The notes beneath the pieces are model-generated. The model did not search any database and was not told where the DNA came from. It was given only the letters and a program-made list of their open reading frames with translations. 44,903 bases of DNA, from NCBI GenBank assembly GCA_030648645.1, contig JAUSHL010000023.1, positions 1 to 44,903 of the forward strand, written 5' to 3'. Of this stretch, positions 1-7,041 are shown piece by piece (position 1 is the stretch's first letter; each line of letters begins with the position of its first letter). This DNA is from Candidatus Daviesbacteria bacterium. GTDB taxonomy: Bacteria; Patescibacteriota; Microgenomatia; Daviesbacterales; UBA10151. Made by a program: the position numbers and the translations under genes.

Positions 1-86
1 CCAGCTGGCGGAGAGCGTGGCAATCTCTTAAATAGATAAGATTGCTTCGTCGGGTCGAAAAATCGACCCTCCTCGCAATGACAGAA
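1..86. repeat. Dispersed palindromic repeat, GTCATTGCGAG family, at left edge
   Basis: The segment holds the characteristic blocks GTGGCAATCT, AGATTGCTTCGTCGG and CTCGCAATGAC that recur inside recG and between pheT and pheS. Inner inverted pair GGGTCGA / TCGACCC gives a hairpin. The left end is cut by the window or degenerate. It lies ahead of the pilus operon promoter. The remaining bases to 150 show no gene. Confidence 0.7.
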
Positions 87-151
87 TTTTGTATCATCTG
101 AGACTTCGTTTATGTGTATCTTTTTAGATTTCGTGTAACAATTTTGATGGG

Positions 152-181
152 TTGACAATTTGTTTTGGGTATGACTATCAT
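152..181 (+). promoter_or_regulatory. Sigma70-type promoter of the pilin operon
   Basis: TTGACA at 152-157 and TATCAT at 176-181 are separated by 18 nt. The first prepilin ATG at 191 follows the -10 box by only 9 nt, so the predicted transcript has almost no 5' leader. This is read from consensus matches only. Confidence 0.6.
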
Positions 182-190
182 TAGAAAGAT

Positions 191-772
191 ATGAAAAACC
201 TGCCCACTTCGACTACGCTCAGTGTAAACACTCAAAAATCCTCAAAAGGTTTTACTTTAATAAGTCTACTTTTGTTTCGCAAAAGATCTTGTAAGGGTTT
301 CACCCTTATTGAACTTTTAGTGGCAATTTCTATTGTGGCAATACTAAGCACAATTGGTATGGTTGTTTATGGTGGGGTGCAGGCCAGAAGCAGAGATGCT
401 AAAAGAAGTGGAGATTTAACAGCAATTGCTGATGCTTTGGAAGGTAATAAACAGGCAGGAAGTATTTTTTATACCGCTTTAGCCGGTGCTAATTTTGCCG
501 GAGGGTCTATACCGTCTGATCCCCGTTCTCCTTTAACTCAAAAATATTGTATGTGGGGTGAAACTGATGTTCCTCCGGTTCCCGGTATTGCAAAACCTAC
601 TTCAGCTAATGTTAACTGGACAACTTGTGCAATTACGGGCTCATCACCTGAGTATACTGCTGTAATTGGTGATGGGGTACCGGTAACTGCAACAAAAGTC
701 ACTTCATTTACAATTTGTGCAAAACTTGAAGCAGTAACTGGAGGAGTTGAGTGCAGATCATCCAGATTATAA
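191..772 (+). CDS. Type IV prepilin, pilin paralogue 1
   Basis: A class III prepilin of 193 aa. The mature start is the second of two Gly-Phe-Thr-Leu-Ile copies: cleavage is expected after Gly36, because only that copy is followed by Glu at +5 (FTLIE). The first copy at Gly20 has Ser in that place. The hydrophobic assembly helix runs to about residue 60. It then has the paralogue signature QARSRDAKR and a C-terminal TICAKLE...EC segment that probably forms a disulfide. The leader is unusually long: it holds a copy of the dispersed CTTCGACTACGCTCAGTG sequence and an insertion with a CTTTTG/CAAAAG hairpin that duplicated the cleavage motif. First gene of the operon. It is the subunit of a pilus or pseudopilus; major or minor status cannot be told. 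Confidence 0.85.
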   Translation: MKNLPTSTTLSVNTQKSSKGFTLISLLLFRKRSCKGFTLIELLVAISIVAILSTIGMVVYGGVQARSRDAKRSGDLTAIADALEGNKQAGSIFYTALAGANFAGGSIPSDPRSPLTQKYCMWGETDVPPVPGIAKPTSANVNWTTCAITGSSPEYTAVIGDGVPVTATKVTSFTICAKLEAVTGGVECRSSRL

Positions 773-776
773 AAAT

Positions 777-1223
777 ATGAGAAAAAGTAAAGGTTTTACC
801 CGAACAAATTTTAGAAATATTAAGAAAAATTTGCGCGGGTTTACCCTTATAGAATTATTAGTCGCAATCAGTATAGTTGCAGTGTTGGCAACTATTGGTT
901 TTACTCTTTTCCAAGGTGCTCAGGCTACAGCCAGAGATGGTAAAAGAAGAGCTGATGTTCAGTCTATGGCGACTGCCTTAGAGACTCATTTTGATGCTGT
1001 GACAGGGATTTATGCTCCATTAGTTGCTACATGGTTTTCTGATAAAATTGTTCCGGTTGATCCTCTAAATGCCAGTGGATATGTTTATTCAATAGTTATT
1101 CCTGAAGGAAGTGCTACTTATGTAGCCTGTGCTAAATTGGAAAAAGGTGGAGGGAACTTTACTGATGCCGGTACTACCCCAGGCTCCGGAGATTATTATT
1201 GCAAACTCAACCAACAACAATAA
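777..1223 (+). CDS. Type IV prepilin, pilin paralogue 2
   Basis: Prepilin of 148 aa, starting 4 nt after the previous stop; an earlier in-frame TTG would overlap the previous gene and is less likely. The leader contains GFT-RTNF...NLR-GFTLIELL: an incomplete motif at Gly6 and the functional one at Gly21 with Glu at +5. The 15-residue spacer is encoded by a palindromic element also found in paralogue 5 and in the gene at 6448. After the helix comes AQATARDGKRRADVQ, shared with neighbouring paralogues, and a C-terminal ACAKLE...YYC pair of cysteines. Translation is probably coupled to the first gene. Confidence 0.85.
   Translation: MRKSKGFTRTNFRNIKKNLRGFTLIELLVAISIVAVLATIGFTLFQGAQATARDGKRRADVQSMATALETHFDAVTGIYAPLVATWFSDKIVPVDPLNASGYVYSIVIPEGSATYVACAKLEKGGGNFTDAGTTPGSGDYYCKLNQQQ
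798..845. repeat. CCCGAACAAATTTT element in prepilin leader, copy 1
   Basis: Near-palindrome CCCGAACAAATTTT...AAAATTTGCGCGGG inserted between two copies of GGNTTTACC; encodes RTNFRNIKKNLR. Confidence 0.9.
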
Positions 1224-1225
1224 AA

Positions 1226-1738
1226 ATGAAAAGATTATCCGCAGGTTTTACACTCGTTGAACTTATGGTTGTGATCTCCATCATCGCCATTTTAGCAAGT
1301 GTTTCTATAGTTCTTTTTACTTCTTCTCAAGCTAGTGCGAGGGATGCTAAAAGAAGAATTGAACTTTCTGCATTGGCAAAATCAATTGAAGCTTCAAGAG
1401 ATATGGGAAATGGTAGTTATTACTATGAAAGTACAAGAATGAATGCAGATTTCCCTACTATTGGATTGTATAATGATCCCAAAGGTCATGCTTATTGTAT
1501 ATACACATCTACTTCTGTAGGTGCACCAGGAGCTATGACCTCAGCCCAAAATAATAATTCAGTGAGTTGTAATGTTAATAATGGTAATTATATAGATTTG
1601 ACTACTTCAGTGAATCCTAGTCCACCTACAACTGCTAACAGATTAGGCAATAATATTTTTGATGTAAAAGGATGGACTTTGTGTGCATTAATGGAAAGAG
1701 GAACTGCTCCTTTTTGTATATCTAGTATTGCTAGGTAA
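1226..1738 (+). CDS. Type IV prepilin, pilin paralogue 3
   Basis: Prepilin of 170 aa with a short normal leader: cleavage after Gly7 (AGFTLVELMVV, Glu at +5). The ATG lies 2 nt after the preceding stop; an in-frame upstream TTG lies inside the previous gene. The signature SQASARDAKRRIEL and the C-terminal TLCALMER...FC cysteine pair place it in the same family as paralogues 1, 2 and 4. The soluble part is rich in Asn, Ser and Thr and has no recognised enzymatic motif. Confidence 0.85.
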   Translation: MKRLSAGFTLVELMVVISIIAILASVSIVLFTSSQASARDAKRRIELSALAKSIEASRDMGNGSYYYESTRMNADFPTIGLYNDPKGHAYCIYTSTSVGAPGAMTSAQNNNSVSCNVNNGNYIDLTTSVNPSPPTTANRLGNNIFDVKGWTLCALMERGTAPFCISSIAR

Positions 1739-1761
1739 TTTTGTTTGATTCCTTACATTTT

Positions 1762-2253
1762 ATGAAAAGTCTCGAACAATTTACTCAAGGTTTCACCATT
1801 ATTGAATTATTAATATCAATATCAATAATTGCAATATTGGCCACAATTGCTTCTGTTCTTTATATTAGTACTCAAGCAACCGCTCGGGATTCCCGCCGAA
1901 TTACTGAAATAATTAATATTTCTCAAGCGATTGAGTTTAACCGTGATGTAAATTCTAAATTTTATACTTATAATACAACTTCTGCTAATAGAGATTTTGT
2001 TGGTGGATTACCTCAAGATCCTTTAGATAATAGAAAATATTGTGTTAGTCTTAACAGTAGTAACTCTACACCTCCCAATGCATGTGATATTAATTGGCAA
2101 ACTAATTGTTTAAACTCATGCAATGGGGCAAATTACATAACTTTGGATGATGCCTTAACTATTCTTGCTACGAATTCAATTCAGAGTTGGACTATTTGTA
2201 CCTCTATGGAAAGAGCAAATAAACCTTTTTGTAGACAGAATATTCATCGTTAA
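1762..2253 (+). CDS. Type IV prepilin, pilin paralogue 4
   Basis: Prepilin of 163 aa; cleavage expected after Gly10 (QGFTIIELL, Glu at +5). ATG chosen over an in-frame TTG 21 nt upstream because it gives a leader of normal length. It shares TQATARDSRR and a C-terminal TICTSMER...FC with paralogue 3, to which it looks closest. There are extra cysteine pairs in the middle (CDINWQTNCLNSC), suggesting a disulfide-stabilised soluble domain. Confidence 0.85.
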   Translation: MKSLEQFTQGFTIIELLISISIIAILATIASVLYISTQATARDSRRITEIINISQAIEFNRDVNSKFYTYNTTSANRDFVGGLPQDPLDNRKYCVSLNSSNSTPPNACDINWQTNCLNSCNGANYITLDDALTILATNSIQSWTICTSMERANKPFCRQNIHR

Positions 2254-2262
2254 TTAGATATA

Positions 2263-2271
2263 TGATAGACT
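2263..2271 (+). promoter_or_regulatory. Candidate extended -10 promoter before pilin paralogue 5
   Basis: TG-A-TAGACT ends 6 nt before the ATG at 2278. No convincing -35 box is visible. The spacing equals that at several other starts in this window, which supports an internal leaderless start, but the match could be chance in AT-rich DNA. Confidence 0.4.
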
Positions 2272-2277
2272 GGATAT

Positions 2278-2805
2278 ATGAAGAATAATAAGCATAACAT
2301 GCGTGGGTTTACCCGAACAAATTTTAATAATTTTAAACAAAATTTGAACGGGTTTACCTTAGTTGAACTTTTAGTGGTTATTGCCATTATTGCTATATTA
2401 GTTTCAATTTCTATTGGTGTTTTTGCCGGTTTACAAAAAAGTGGCAGGGATGCTAAAAGAAAATCTGATTTGGCTACCATTCAATCAGCCCTTGAACAAT
2501 ATCATGCTGATCAAAATGTATATCCTGCAAATGTCGTTACAGCGGGTACTTCTCTAACAAACCGAATGGGAATTAATCCTACTCCTGTAACTACCAAAAC
2601 ATATTTGGCAACAATGCCCAAAGAAGTTAACCCCACTCCTTATGTATATGAAAAAAATCCTACATCTTGTGATAATACAATGAGTGATTCTTCTAAATAT
2701 TGTACTAAGTATTGCCTCTATGCCACATTAGAAAATCCGGGACCTACTCCTGTTGCCCCATGTAATACTGCAGGTTCAGGAAATTATTCAGTCTCAGCAC
2801 CATGA
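2278..2805 (+). CDS. Type IV prepilin, pilin paralogue 5 with palindrome in leader
   Basis: Prepilin of 175 aa. The leader holds GFT-RTNF...NLN-GFTLVELL, with the functional cleavage after Gly25 (Glu at +5) and an incomplete motif at Gly10. The 45-bp spacer is a second copy of the palindromic element seen in paralogue 2. The mature part has LQKSGRDAKRKSDL and EQYHADQNVYP, the usual alpha-C helix and loop of major-type pilins, and several cysteines near the C terminus. An extended -10 box ends 6 nt before the ATG, so an internal leaderless start is possible. Its stop overlaps the next start by 4 nt. Confidence 0.87.
   Translation: MKNNKHNMRGFTRTNFNNFKQNLNGFTLVELLVVIAIIAILVSISIGVFAGLQKSGRDAKRKSDLATIQSALEQYHADQNVYPANVVTAGTSLTNRMGINPTPVTTKTYLATMPKEVNPTPYVYEKNPTSCDNTMSDSSKYCTKYCLYATLENPGPTPVAPCNTAGSGNYSVSAP
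2311..2358. repeat. CCCGAACAAATTTT element in prepilin leader, copy 2
   Basis: Arms CCCGAACAAATTTT and AAAATTTGAACGGG, flanked by GGGTTTACC on both sides; encodes RTNFNNFKQNLN. Confidence 0.9.
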
Positions 2806-3227
2806 ATAAAAGAGGCTTTACTTTGATTGAGATATTAGTTGTAATTTCTATTATTGCTATTTTAGGGGCAGTGAGTTTTGGTATTTTTAGTACTCTGCAA
2901 AAAAATAACCGTGATCAGATAAGAATCAGAGATTTACAGGGTATTAAACAGGCTTTGGAACTTTATAGGAGTGATAATGGCAATTACCCTGATGATGTTC
3001 TGCCTACTGGCTCTCCTGATTATATTCCAGATGATATTATAACTGAATACCTAAATGTTTGGCCCTCAGATCCTGTAAGTGGTCAATTTTATGCCTATGC
3101 TAAAACTGCCACAGGATTTGTTGTTTGTGCTAAAAAAGAAGGGAATATTACTATTTCTCCCCCACCAGAGTGTACCATGAACTGTAAAACAGGAGTACAG
3201 TGTGATTTGGGCTTCCAGTCAGACTGA
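2802..3227 (+). CDS. Type IV prepilin, pilin paralogue 6
   Basis: Prepilin of 141 aa with the shortest leader of the set (MNKRG, cleavage after Gly5, Glu at +5). The mature chain has LQKNNRDQIRIRDLQ and ELYRSDNGNYPDD, typical of G-type pilins and pseudopilins, then WPSDPVSGQFYAY and VVCAKKE...C. Overlap of 4 nt with the preceding gene indicates coupled translation. It ends with TGA, confirming that TGA is a stop here. Confidence 0.88.
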   Translation: MNKRGFTLIEILVVISIIAILGAVSFGIFSTLQKNNRDQIRIRDLQGIKQALELYRSDNGNYPDDVLPTGSPDYIPDDIITEYLNVWPSDPVSGQFYAYAKTATGFVVCAKKEGNITISPPPECTMNCKTGVQCDLGFQSD

Positions 3228-3266
3228 TCAGTTGCAAAATAGGATCAAAATTAGTATGGTTAAGGT

Positions 3267-3899
3267 ATGTCAAAGAACTTCTCACTTCGTTCGAAGAATA
3301 AGCAAAGCTTGAACTTCTCACTTCGTTCGAAGAATAAGCAAAGCTTGCGACCTAATGGTCTTAAGGGTTTCACCCTTATAGAGCTTTTAGTAGTAATAGC
3401 GATAATTGGTACATTGGTTGCTGTTTTACTTCCCCAATTAAGTAATTTTAACCGTGAACAGGTATTAAAAAATTCAGCTTCTGATCTTAGATCCAATATC
3501 AGAAAAACTCAAAACAATGCCAGTAGTGGATTGAATTGTAATAGTGATGGACTTTCTACTTCGAAATGGACGATTAAATTTACCAAGTTTTCTTCTGATT
3601 ACATTATCACTGCCACCTGTTCTGATGGTAGCCAAATTCCCGTGTCTTACTTTTTGCCTGCAGGAATCACAATTAGTAGAATTCAATTGGATAGTTGTAT
3701 ATTAGGCAATTTTAGTCCTCGTATTCCTGGTGTTGCTAAAGTGATTTTTAGTAATATCTCTTCTGCAATAAGTTATGATGTTGATGGATCGTTGGGATGT
3801 ATGCCTATAAATAATAAAGCACTTACAACCACCTTAAAAGACGAAAATACTAATACCACGAAAGATGTGGTAATTGAGAAAGGTGGAAATGTTTACTAG
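3267..3899 (+). CDS. GspH/FimT-like prepilin with repeated leader
   Basis: Minor-type prepilin of 210 aa. Cleavage is expected after Gly34 (KGFTLIELLVVIAII, Glu at +5), which leaves a 34-residue leader, several times the usual length. The leader is made of two identical 12-residue units (NFSLRSKNKQSL) encoded by a perfect 36-bp tandem duplication, then a segment shared with the leader of the gene at 5091. After the helix, SASDLRSNIRKTQNNASSG resembles the alpha-helix of GspH/FimT initiators. It opens the minor-pilin half of the operon. Whether the long leader is tolerated by the peptidase is unknown; an alternative internal start is not obvious. Confidence 0.75.
   Translation: MSKNFSLRSKNKQSLNFSLRSKNKQSLRPNGLKGFTLIELLVVIAIIGTLVAVLLPQLSNFNREQVLKNSASDLRSNIRKTQNNASSGLNCNSDGLSTSKWTIKFTKFSSDYIITATCSDGSQIPVSYFLPAGITISRIQLDSCILGNFSPRIPGVAKVIFSNISSAISYDVDGSLGCMPINNKALTTTLKDENTNTTKDVVIEKGGNVY
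3275..3346. repeat. Perfect 36-bp tandem duplication in a prepilin leader
   Basis: Two identical units beginning GAACTTCTCACTTCG and ending AGCAAAGCTT, each 12 codons (NFSLRSKNKQSL). The unit contains the small hairpin CTTCG/CGAAG. Confidence 0.95.
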
Positions 3900-4428
3900 A
3901 CAAAAAGGCCCTGCCTGCCGGCAGGCAGGACAAAGTTTAATTGAGGTTTTAATTGCTTTAACTGTTACTGTGGTTATGATTGTTGCTTTAATTGCCTTTG
4001 TTTTATCCGGTTTAAAAAATGCTCAGTTTGCTCAAAAACAATCAAAAGCTACTAAACTTGCGGTTGAAACTATGGAACAAATTAAAACTATTAGGGATAG
4101 AAATGGAGCAATATATTTTTCTTATAAAGATGTAACGGTTCCTAAAACAGCAACAATATTTCCTGAACTTTGGCAAATCAGTATGTCCGGTCAGGATTCA
4201 TGTATAAGTAGTAAATGTTATTTTAATATCCAATCAAATACTTTAATTGAAGGAAGTGGGGCTTCAGCAATAAATATAGGTGATGGGTTTACAAGACAAA
4301 TTATTTTTGAGGATAATTCTCCTCTCGTTTATTCCAAAGAAAAAAGAGTCACAGTAAATATTTTTTGGACAGATTCAAGCGGTGATCATAATTCAAATAT
4401 TCAGACAATATTAAGTCCGGCTATATGA
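3889..4428 (+). CDS. PilV/GspI-like minor prepilin with 20-bp palindrome at the cleavage site
   Basis: Minor prepilin of 179 aa. The ATG at 3889 overlaps the end of the previous gene by 11 nt and is preceded by GAAAGGTGG; an in-frame TTG five codons earlier is less likely. The expected cleavage is Gly14|Gln15 (AGQSLIEVLIALT) with Glu at +5. The residues before it, PACRQA and part of the Gly codon, are encoded by a perfect 20-bp palindrome. After the helix, KLAVETMEQIKTIRDRN resembles PilV/GspI proteins. The position after the GspH-like gene and before the GspJ-like gene matches the usual H-I-J order of minor pseudopilins. Confidence 0.8.
   Translation: MFTRQKGPACRQAGQSLIEVLIALTVTVVMIVALIAFVLSGLKNAQFAQKQSKATKLAVETMEQIKTIRDRNGAIYFSYKDVTVPKTATIFPELWQISMSGQDSCISSKCYFNIQSNTLIEGSGASAINIGDGFTRQIIFEDNSPLVYSKEKRVTVNIFWTDSSGDHNSNIQTILSPAI
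3910..3929. repeat. Perfect 20-bp palindrome at a prepilin cleavage site
   Basis: CCTGCCTGCC/GGCAGGCAGG, encoding PACRQA and two bases of the cleavage-site Gly codon. Confidence 0.95.
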
Positions 4429-5087
4429 AAAACACAAAGGGATTCACCCTTATTGAAATCTTGGTAGTAATAGTTTTATTAGGTATTTTGGGTGTTATTT
4501 TAACTAATATTTTATCACAAGTACTTCGGGGACAAAATAAAATTAATACGGTAAATTTAGTCAAACAAAACGGTCAGGTAATTTTGGATCAACTTTCTCA
4601 TGAAATCAGATCTGCTGAAAAAGTTATTTGCATAGGTCAAGCTACTACTTATTTAAGATCTTCTATTTCGAGTTATCCCAGTGGAACGATTGTGATTTTT
4701 AGAAATGGTAATTTTATTCGTTTCAGATTGATTCCACCTTGGCCCGTTGCTAATCCAACCACTAATGGATTTATTCAAAAAGAAATTTTTACAATCGATG
4801 ATATTCCAGATGCAACAACAGATGAGATGCTTTGTACTGAATCAATGGAGTACACTAGAGGACAGCAAAGTTTTTTTACGAATAACATTAATAGCATTTC
4901 CTTAAATTATGATGGTTCTAATCCAATTTTTAGTTTTGATACACTAACACCTCAACCAGGTTTGCCTAATCTTGTTTTAATTAGATTTAGAGGTTTTCAG
5001 GATGTAAAATCTAAAACTGCTGAATCAACAGTATCTGATGAAGGTGTTTTATTTTCGACAGCAGTATCTGTGAGAGGAGGGAAATAA
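4425..5087 (+). CDS. PilW/GspJ-like minor prepilin
   Basis: Prepilin of 220 aa, cleavage after Gly6 (KGFTLIEILVVIVLLG, Glu at +5). The region NGQVILDQLSHEIRSAEKV is characteristic of GspJ/PilW/ComGF minor pilins. It overlaps the previous gene by 4 nt. With its neighbours it probably forms the tip complex that starts pilus assembly. The leader is free of repeats. Confidence 0.8.
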   Translation: MKNTKGFTLIEILVVIVLLGILGVILTNILSQVLRGQNKINTVNLVKQNGQVILDQLSHEIRSAEKVICIGQATTYLRSSISSYPSGTIVIFRNGNFIRFRLIPPWPVANPTTNGFIQKEIFTIDDIPDATTDEMLCTESMEYTRGQQSFFTNNINSISLNYDGSNPIFSFDTLTPQPGLPNLVLIRFRGFQDVKSKTAESTVSDEGVLFSTAVSVRGGK

Positions 5088-5090
5088 ATT

Positions 5091-6050
5091 ATGAATCATG
5101 AATTAAGAATAAGCAAAGCTTGCGATCTGACGATCTTTAAGAATCAAGCGGGACAGGTGGTTATTATTTTGCTTTTGGTAATGGTGGTGTCTTTGGCAAT
5201 TGGTTTATCAGTAGTGGGAAGAAGTATGACAGAAATTTCTACTGCCACTAATTCTGAAAATTCTTCCCGGGCTTTTTCAGCAGCTGAAGCAGGAATAGAA
5301 AATATTTTATACGACAGTTCTTTACCGGGCTTTGTTAATTATGCAGGTAATCGAAGTATTGATAATACAAAATTAACTAATGATTCTGCAGCTCAAATTA
5401 ATTGGGATACAAAAATGCCACCCACAGGAACACCAAATGGTGTGGCTTTAGAGTATCCGCCTTTTGGGAAAGAATCATTTGCCCAATTTTGGCTGGCTAA
5501 TCCTTGTAGTAATCCTCCTACATGTAGTAATCCTCCTGCAAGGTTTTATACTAAAACCAATTTTGATCTATATTTTGGAGATCCAACTTATCAATATACT
5601 GGTAATACTGATCCTAATTATCCGGCAGTAGAGGTTAAAGTTATTAATTCAGATAATACCAGTATTTTAAAAGTTTTTGATGCTTCGCCAGTTAATACAA
5701 CTCGTTCAGGTTTTTCGGGTTGTGCTGGAAGAGATCAAACAATAAAAACAAACAATAGTTCCACTGCCTCAAGCAAATTTCTCTGTAAAGTAAATGTGTC
5801 CGGCTATTCGAATTCAGCTTCTTCTTATCCGGTTATGGTCAGGGTAAGAATACTTTTTACCAGTCTTCCTCATCCTGTGGCTTTACAGCCATTATCAGAT
5901 AATTTACCCTATCAGGCTAAAATTTTTAATTCAAAAGGCATGTCCGGTAATGTCCAAAGAAATATGAAAGTTTTTCAGGAGATATTTGTGATGCCTCATA
6001 TTTTTGATTATGCTATCTTTTCTTTGGGTGAATTAAATAAATCACCATGA
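5091..6050 (+). CDS. PilX/GspK-like minor pilin
   Basis: 319 aa. The N-terminal region ends in NQAGQVVIILLLVMVVSLAIG, a prepilin-like segment with Gly-Gln instead of Gly-Phe and without Glu at +5, as in GspK/PilX proteins that cap the tip. It continues with SSRAFSAAEAGIENILYD, the AEAG(I) motif typical of PilX. The leader contains AAGAATAAGCAAAGCTTGCGA, shared with the long leader at 3267 (21 bases apart from small changes thereafter). The mid-part has a small tandem repeat, CSNPP twice, encoded by an 18-bp direct repeat near 5503-5538. Confidence 0.75.
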   Translation: MNHELRISKACDLTIFKNQAGQVVIILLLVMVVSLAIGLSVVGRSMTEISTATNSENSSRAFSAAEAGIENILYDSSLPGFVNYAGNRSIDNTKLTNDSAAQINWDTKMPPTGTPNGVALEYPPFGKESFAQFWLANPCSNPPTCSNPPARFYTKTNFDLYFGDPTYQYTGNTDPNYPAVEVKVINSDNTSILKVFDASPVNTTRSGFSGCAGRDQTIKTNNSSTASSKFLCKVNVSGYSNSASSYPVMVRVRILFTSLPHPVALQPLSDNLPYQAKIFNSKGMSGNVQRNMKVFQEIFVMPHIFDYAIFSLGELNKSP

Positions 6051-6451
6051 GTATAAAAGAAAAAGGAATATCTTTAATAGAAATTATTTTAGTTGCAGCG
6101 GTAGTAATGGTTTTGACTTTACTTTTAGGAACAGTACCTTCTGCTATGTCTTCAATCAATAAAAGCCGTCATAACTCTATTGCCAGAGAAATAGCTGCTA
6201 AACAAATTGAATATCTTAAAAGACAGCCGTATATTAACCTTGCAGAAGGAGTAAATTCTTTTGCTGATATCAATTTAGATAAACTTTCAGGAAGCAGTTC
6301 TTCTTATGAAATAAAAGCTTGTTCTGCCAGTGTTTGTACCAATGGGGAAGATGTTAAAGAAGTAAAAGTGTCTGTTTTCTGGAATGAAGTTAAAGAACCA
6401 TCAAAAGTAGAGTTTACTACTTTAATTTATGCCGGAGGGATTGGTCAATGA
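6047..6451 (+). CDS. PilV-like minor prepilin
   Basis: 134 aa. Leader MSIKEKG, cleavage after Gly7 (GISLIEIILVAAVV, Glu at +5). SIAREIAAKQIEYLKRQPYINL resembles the helix of PilV/GspI proteins. It overlaps both neighbours by 4 nt. With the next two genes it forms a second V/W/X-like set, as though the minor-pilin module had been duplicated. Confidence 0.75.
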   Translation: MSIKEKGISLIEIILVAAVVMVLTLLLGTVPSAMSSINKSRHNSIAREIAAKQIEYLKRQPYINLAEGVNSFADINLDKLSGSSSSYEIKACSASVCTNGEDVKEVKVSVFWNEVKEPSKVEFTTLIYAGGIGQ

Positions 6452-7041
6452 AAATTTTTCGTCATGGTTTTACCCGAACAAATTTTGCAAAGCAAAATTT
6501 GAACGGGTTTACTTTAGTTGAGATATTGATTGCCATAGCAGTTGCCTCCATTGTTGGGTTGTTTTTGATGAGTATTTTGATTAATAATAATGGGGTATTT
6601 TATAAACAAAGCTCTTTGGTAAATACAGGTTTGAGTTCCAATGATGTAATGAGTGAAATTGATAAAAATATTCGTCAGGCCACTAATGTTGTAGATACTT
6701 CCGATTCCAACACAATGATTTTAAAATTACCTGCTTTAGGAGAAAATGGAATGATAGATAATGTTTATGATTTTGTAATTATTGCTAAAGATGCCAATAA
6801 AAATAACATCTTAAGAAAGAAAGTTTTGCCTGATTCTTTAAGTATTAGAAAATCTGAAGATTTAGTGATGACAACTATTTTAAATTCAATAAATTTTATT
6901 TATCTTGATAAATCTGGATCTATTGTTAATCCTCAATCTGCTACTTCAGTCAAAACATTGCTTGTAGTCAAGTCTAGTTTTGGTGCAACAACTTCCAGTG
7001 GATCATCATCAGCAATTACTACTTTAAAAAATGCTTTATGA
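6448..7041 (+). CDS. PilW-like minor prepilin with palindrome in leader
   Basis: 197 aa. The leader has GFT-RTNF...NLN-GFTLVEILIA; the functional cleavage is after Gly20 (Glu at +5) and an incomplete copy lies at Gly7. The spacer is the third and shortest copy (39 bp) of the palindromic element found in paralogues 2 and 5. The mature region has NDVMSEIDKNIRQATNVV, as in GspJ/PilW pilins. It is the W-like member of the second minor-pilin set. It overlaps the next gene at ATGA. Confidence 0.8.
   Translation: MKIFRHGFTRTNFAKQNLNGFTLVEILIAIAVASIVGLFLMSILINNNGVFYKQSSLVNTGLSSNDVMSEIDKNIRQATNVVDTSDSNTMILKLPALGENGMIDNVYDFVIIAKDANKNNILRKKVLPDSLSIRKSEDLVMTTILNSINFIYLDKSGSIVNPQSATSVKTLLVVKSSFGATTSSGSSSAITTLKNAL
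6472..6512. repeat. CCCGAACAAATTTT element in prepilin leader, copy 3
   Basis: Shortest copy, with arms meeting at TTTTGCAAAGCAAAA; encodes RTNFAKQNLN and again duplicates the GFT codons. Confidence 0.9.

Noticed and set aside
747-777. TTG start for pilin paralogue 2 (and similar upstream TTG starts for paralogues 3 and 4 and the gene at 3889)
   Set aside because: They lie inside or at the end of the preceding gene and lengthen the leader without need; ATG codons follow directly after the preceding stop.
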